NCBI GenBank assembly: GCA_016721945.1
Contig: JADKHC010000005.1
Location: 124,001 to 188,000 of the forward strand
Direction of reading: 5' to 3'
Length of the DNA stretch: 64,000 bases
Source: Verrucomicrobiota bacterium
GTDB lineage: Bacteria; Verrucomicrobiota; Verrucomicrobiia; Opitutales; Opitutaceae
Part shown: positions 59,265 to 64,000 of the stretch, piece by piece
Layout of the letters: the number at the start of each line of letters is the position of its first letter
How positions within the stretch are numbered: the stretch's first letter is position 1
Translations under genes and position numbers: made by a program
The notes under the pieces: model-generated
Told to the model about the DNA's origin: nothing
The model's input: the letters and a program-made list of their open reading frames with translations, nothing else
Database searches by the model: none

Positions 59265-59282
59265 AAAGCGTGGGGCTTTTTT
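59265..59282 (+). terminator. Weak terminator after the second TonB receptor
   Basis: AAAGC (59265-59269), GTGGG, GCTTT (59275-59279), then T's to 59282. The stem is only five pairs. The gap 59283-59652 shows no other structure I can support. Confidence 0.45.
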
Positions 59283-59652
59283 ATGCCCAACTTTGCCTCC
59301 TTCACAACCAGGCAAGTAATCGATTGCAGTCGGTTCGGCACTGTAATGTCGGAAAAACTTACGATCAGACGTTCCCGTCCTTAATCGCTATGCTTCAGCA
59401 ACTAATGATTTGATAAACTTTAGCTACCGCCAATTCTGCAAAACCATCCGACAAAAATAGGTGCTCGACACGGATGCGACCGCGAGAATTAGCGAATTAA
59501 ATAGATTCATTAAATATTGGTTATTAGGCTCTAGTAAAAGACCAAAGAAGGCGGCGGTCTTTCAGCCAAACCGTTAGGCATACACCATGCTAAGTTTGGC
59601 TAGATTTCTTAATCTAAGAAATGGTTCGGGATGTCAGGAACTACCTCAAATT

Positions 59653-60414
59653 ATGAACGCAAAACGCCTTGTTGGAATAGCTGTGCTCGGAATTGCGGCG
59701 GGTCTTACCGCCTTTGCTAACTCGGGAAAAATACTCCTGATGAACGATGAGTGGACTTTGAGCGATACAGGTTTCAGCACGGGCGCTGATGCCGGCCAGT
59801 TCGCCCGCAACATCGGAAGCTGGGCTACGGGTGGCAGTACGGGTAACTTCCTCGCTTACTCAACTAATTTCGGCCTGACGGGCAGTGGTCTAAGCTCCAC
59901 CATGACAAGCGCCGGACACAGCTGGACCGTCGGAACCGCAACCACGTTCAATCTGCCAACGCTTTCGAGTTACAATGCAATCTTTCTATCTGGAAATGCT
60001 GCAGATAACCAAGTGCTGATTAACTACGTCAACGCGGGTGGCACAGTCATTCTTGAGGGAGGAACGGGCTGGGCTGGTTCGGCAGCTGAAGCGGCCCAAT
60101 GGAATACCTTCCTAAATGCATTCGGTCTTGGTTTCGGTTCTTCCTACAATGGCGTCGAAGGCAATATTGCAATAAGTAACCCGCATACGCTATTCCAAGG
60201 CGTCAACTCTTTGTACCAAAACAATGGTAATGATGCGTTGGACATTAACATTTCTGATCCCAACGCAAAAGTTCTAGCCTCTCTCGATGGCCACGGACTC
60301 TATGCAGTTTACGAGCAGCAGAATCGAAACGTGCCTGATGCCTCCAACACTCTCGCTCTGCTTAGTGGCGCCATAGTCGGCGTTCTGTTCTTGCGCCGTC
60401 GGTATTTTGCATAA
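59653..60414 (+). CDS. Exported protein with VPDSG-type sorting signal
   Basis: 253 residues. Signal peptide (MNAKRLVGIAVLGIAAGLTA, cleaved after AFA), a body beginning 'SGKILLMNDEWTLSDTGF', a Rossmann-like or lipocalin-free beta/alpha body with 'YNAIFLSGNAADNQVLINYV' and 'AGGTVILEGGTGWAGSAAEA' that resembles a class I glutamine amidotransferase-like (ThuA-type) fold, and the C-terminal 'NVPDASNTLALLSGAIVGVL' followed by FLRRR, i.e. a VPDSG-CTERM signal with PDAS in place of PDSG. It would be sorted by an exosortase. AT-richer than its neighbours. ATG 59653 is chosen for the signal peptide. Confidence 0.7.
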   Translation: MNAKRLVGIAVLGIAAGLTAFANSGKILLMNDEWTLSDTGFSTGADAGQFARNIGSWATGGSTGNFLAYSTNFGLTGSGLSSTMTSAGHSWTVGTATTFNLPTLSSYNAIFLSGNAADNQVLINYVNAGGTVILEGGTGWAGSAAEAAQWNTFLNAFGLGFGSSYNGVEGNIAISNPHTLFQGVNSLYQNNGNDALDINISDPNAKVLASLDGHGLYAVYEQQNRNVPDASNTLALLSGAIVGVLFLRRRYFA

Positions 60415-60447
60415 CCAGACGCCACACTACTACATCACAATTACATC

Positions 60448-60492
60448 AAGGCAGCCTCTAGGGTAATTCCCAACAGGCTGCCTTTACTTTTC
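60448..60492 (+). terminator. Terminator of the VPDSG-protein gene
   Basis: AAGGCAGCCT (60448-60457) pairs with AGGCTGCCTT (60475-60484) around a 17-base loop, followed by TACTTTT. It lies 33 bases past the stop codon. Confidence 0.8.
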
Positions 60493-60504
60493 CCCGTCAT
60501 ACAC

Positions 60505-61686
60505 TCAGCTCTGGCTGAGGCGTTTTTTTGGCGCTTCGAAATAGTTCGTGTGCGCTTGCCGCAACATCTCCGGAAGTCGGTCGGCGAATGGAGTACGCTT
60601 CAAGCACTCGGTTAAATCGAGCTCACTGACCCGCGATGAGTTCTGCCCCGGAAACCAGTGGTCGGCCTGGCCGAGCAGGTTGTAGCGCATCTTCGCCCAG
60701 GGCACAAGATCCAAACCCTGTCCGTAGGTCCAAAGCCGTGCGATCTCGGACACATTGATTTCTCCCGGCACATCGACGTAGTTCGGCAGCCCTTCCGGCC
60801 AGCGGGCGCACCACTCGGCGCCCAAGACTTCGACCATGCGCGCACGCAGTTTCGTCTCGATCGGGGCGACCAGCTCCGCGGCTTTGGCGATCTGCGGGAC
60901 GATGGCAACATGTTCGTCAAAGTCCGACGGTTTCGACACGCCTAGGCTGAGGGTGTGAATCTCCGGCCGCGAGAAGCAGAAAAGATCGTTGAACTGCATC
61001 GGCGTAAACGGCTCGGTCAGCCCGGCCATCAACGGCGGGCGATCCTGGAGTTTTCCGCCCTTGTCGTTCGGGCTGATGATAAACACGCCCATGTCGTGCC
61101 GACGCGCAGCGGCGATCGCCGCCCAGTTCAATTCGTTCACGAAATACCAGTGCAGGTTCACGTAGTCGAACTCGCCCGTCTCCACCGCAGAAAGAATGAT
61201 ATCGGCCGTCGCATGCGTGGAAAAGCCGATGAAGCGCACCCGGCCTTCGCGCTGGAGTTTGCGCGCTTCGGCGAGACAACCGCCAGGCCTAATCGTCCAG
61301 TCGAGAAGTTGCTGCGTATTGATACCGTGAAACGACAACAACTCGACATGCTCTAAACCAAGATAGGCCATCGACGTCTCGAACGTGGCCCGGAACTCCG
61401 CCGGATCGGCCGTGGGTGCGACTTTCGTCTGCACCATCATTTTATCACGCGGCAAGCGCGGCAGGATGCGCCCAAGCTGCATCTCAGAGGTGCCATAGCC
61501 GCGGGCGGTTTCGATATGGTTGATGCCGAGCGCAAGCGCACGCTCGATGCACGCTTCGAGGTTGGCCTGACCATCGGCAGGAATCTCGCCAGGAGGTACG
61601 TCCTGCCACTTGTGCTGGTAGCGCATGCCGCCGCAGGTAAACACAGGCATCTGCAACTCGGTGCGGCCAAAACGTCGGTAAATCAT
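60505..61686 (-). CDS. Aldo/keto reductase
   Basis: 393 residues; the C-terminal 100 or so residues are longer than in a minimal AKR. N-terminal barrel with 'MIYRRFGRTELQMPVFTCGG', catalytic Asp-Tyr region in 'GINHIETARGYGTSEMQLGR' (Glu replaces the usual Asp before the Tyr segment), Lys in 'KMMVQTKVAPTADPAEFRAT', and His in 'HVELLSFHGINTQQLLDWTI'. Cofactor strand 'FCFSRPEIHTLSLGVSKPSD'. The tail has no CxxCxxC ferredoxin motif found in some long AKRs. The substrate is unknown. It is convergent with the sorted exoprotein gene and separated from the kinase gene by a repeat-bearing gap. Confidence 0.87.
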   Translation of the reverse strand: MIYRRFGRTELQMPVFTCGGMRYQHKWQDVPPGEIPADGQANLEACIERALALGINHIETARGYGTSEMQLGRILPRLPRDKMMVQTKVAPTADPAEFRATFETSMAYLGLEHVELLSFHGINTQQLLDWTIRPGGCLAEARKLQREGRVRFIGFSTHATADIILSAVETGEFDYVNLHWYFVNELNWAAIAAARRHDMGVFIISPNDKGGKLQDRPPLMAGLTEPFTPMQFNDLFCFSRPEIHTLSLGVSKPSDFDEHVAIVPQIAKAAELVAPIETKLRARMVEVLGAEWCARWPEGLPNYVDVPGEINVSEIARLWTYGQGLDLVPWAKMRYNLLGQADHWFPGQNSSRVSELDLTECLKRTPFADRLPEMLRQAHTNYFEAPKKRLSQS

Positions 61687-61924
61687 TGCGTCATTTCAGC
61701 CATAGCCGCCCGCCCAAAGCAAGGCGAAGCCAGCTCCAGCCACCGCTTATTCCGTCCAAATATAGACCGAAAACCCGCAACTCATTTCTTGGCCCTAGCC
61801 GTTGGGTTTGTCATTTAATAGATGACATAACTATCTGGCTGAACCAAGAACGCTTTCCCCAAGAAAACAGTCAGCAATGCCGTCGTGGGGTTATAGTCAA
61901 CAAGTCAGCCGCAGCCGCGCTCGC

Positions 61925-62078
61925 TTAGCCGTAACGATGCAGTAGAAGCACAATCTCCAGCGAGGAACGATGCGCAGAAGGTGGAGCCCGATGTCCCCAT
62001 CGGGCTTGATCGAAGCCGCTCCCAAACCAGCCCGTTAGGGACAACGGGCTCCACCCTCAACTGCATCGTTACGGCTAA
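61925..62078. repeat. 154-base element with perfect 19-bp terminal inverted repeats and nested hairpins
   Basis: TTAGCCGTAACGATGCAGT (61925-61943) is the exact reverse complement of 62060-62078. Inside are an 11-bp inverted pair (GGTGGAGCCCG at 61980-61990, CGGGCTCCACC at 62045-62055) and two hairpins, AGCCCGAT-GTCCCC-ATCGGGCT (61985-62006) and AGCCCGTT-AGGGAC-AACGGGCT (62029-62050). No target-site duplication is obvious. It has the look of a MITE or compound REP element. The remainder of the 61687-62094 gap shows nothing else. Confidence 0.75.
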
Positions 62079-62094
62079 AGGGCGCTGGGCTCGC

Positions 62095-64000
<1,906 letters not shown>

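Overview
This 64 kb window is bacterial chromosome, most likely from Verrucomicrobiota, probably near Opitutaceae. The evidence for that is indirect. There is a five-helix SdhC followed by SdhA and SdhB, two exosortase-type C-terminal sorting signals (one of the VPDSG kind), two very large TonB-dependent receptors with carboxypeptidase-regulatory-like N-termini, and a cystathionine gamma-synthase of the type otherwise familiar from fungi. Most start codons have no Shine-Dalgarno sequence and instead follow pyrimidine-rich leaders. The lineage call is inference; no marker gene settles it.

Layout. 1-8.2 kb: 3' part of tex, a TonB-C-domain protein, a flavoprotein plus AEC transporter pair, a Spy/CpxP-like protein, a small zincin, a CinA-type amidase, exonuclease III, a cystathionine gamma-synthase and a DUF167 protein. 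8.2-22.3 kb is largely envelope: a PAP2 phosphatase, a four-gene LpoB/YcfL/unknown/COG3014 lipoprotein cluster, a glycine-zipper protein, an MdtABC-like RND pump with its adaptor, a large coiled-coil LysM protein and an LEA-like lipoprotein. 22.3-26.6 kb: the sdhCAB operon, with an ORF6N-domain gene lodged between sdhA and sdhB. 27-36.4 kb: a sorted exoprotein, TPR proteins, a phenylacetate-CoA-ligase-like enzyme, a NUDIX hydrolase, a LysM protein, tRNA-Pro(TGG) and a TonB receptor. 37-46.4 kb is a defence island: a pRiA4b ORF-3-like gene, an AbiE-like toxin-antitoxin module with a duplicated antitoxin C-terminal domain, a two-gene restriction-modification system (Mod cut by an in-frame TAG, Res by a frameshift) and a second ORF6N gene. 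46.4-56 kb: gltD, gltB, a glutaredoxin, a sugar-nucleotide epimerase, a DUF486 protein and gpsA. 56-64 kb: a second TonB receptor, a VPDSG-type exoprotein, an aldo/keto reductase and a hybrid histidine kinase cut by the window edge.

Two things dominate Part 2. First, both ORF6N genes carry a palindrome at or just before their start codon and a second palindrome with the identical core inside the reading frame, at the same place in the protein. The core differs between the two genes, which looks like gene-specific self-recognition. Second, every gene from Res (45.0 kb) to gpsA (55.2 kb), except the short ORF6N and DUF486 genes, is interrupted by small indels, mostly in short homopolymers or dinucleotide runs, while the rest of the window shows none. 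I think this is a low-quality stretch of sequence rather than mass gene decay, so gltB, gltD, grx, the epimerase and gpsA are probably functional in the organism.

The intergenic spaces hold several hairpin families: paired hairpins with AGGGAC/GTCCCC loops and covarying stems, and long inverted repeats built from degenerate short phrases. I found no CRISPR array, rRNA, transposase gene or recognisable riboswitch.
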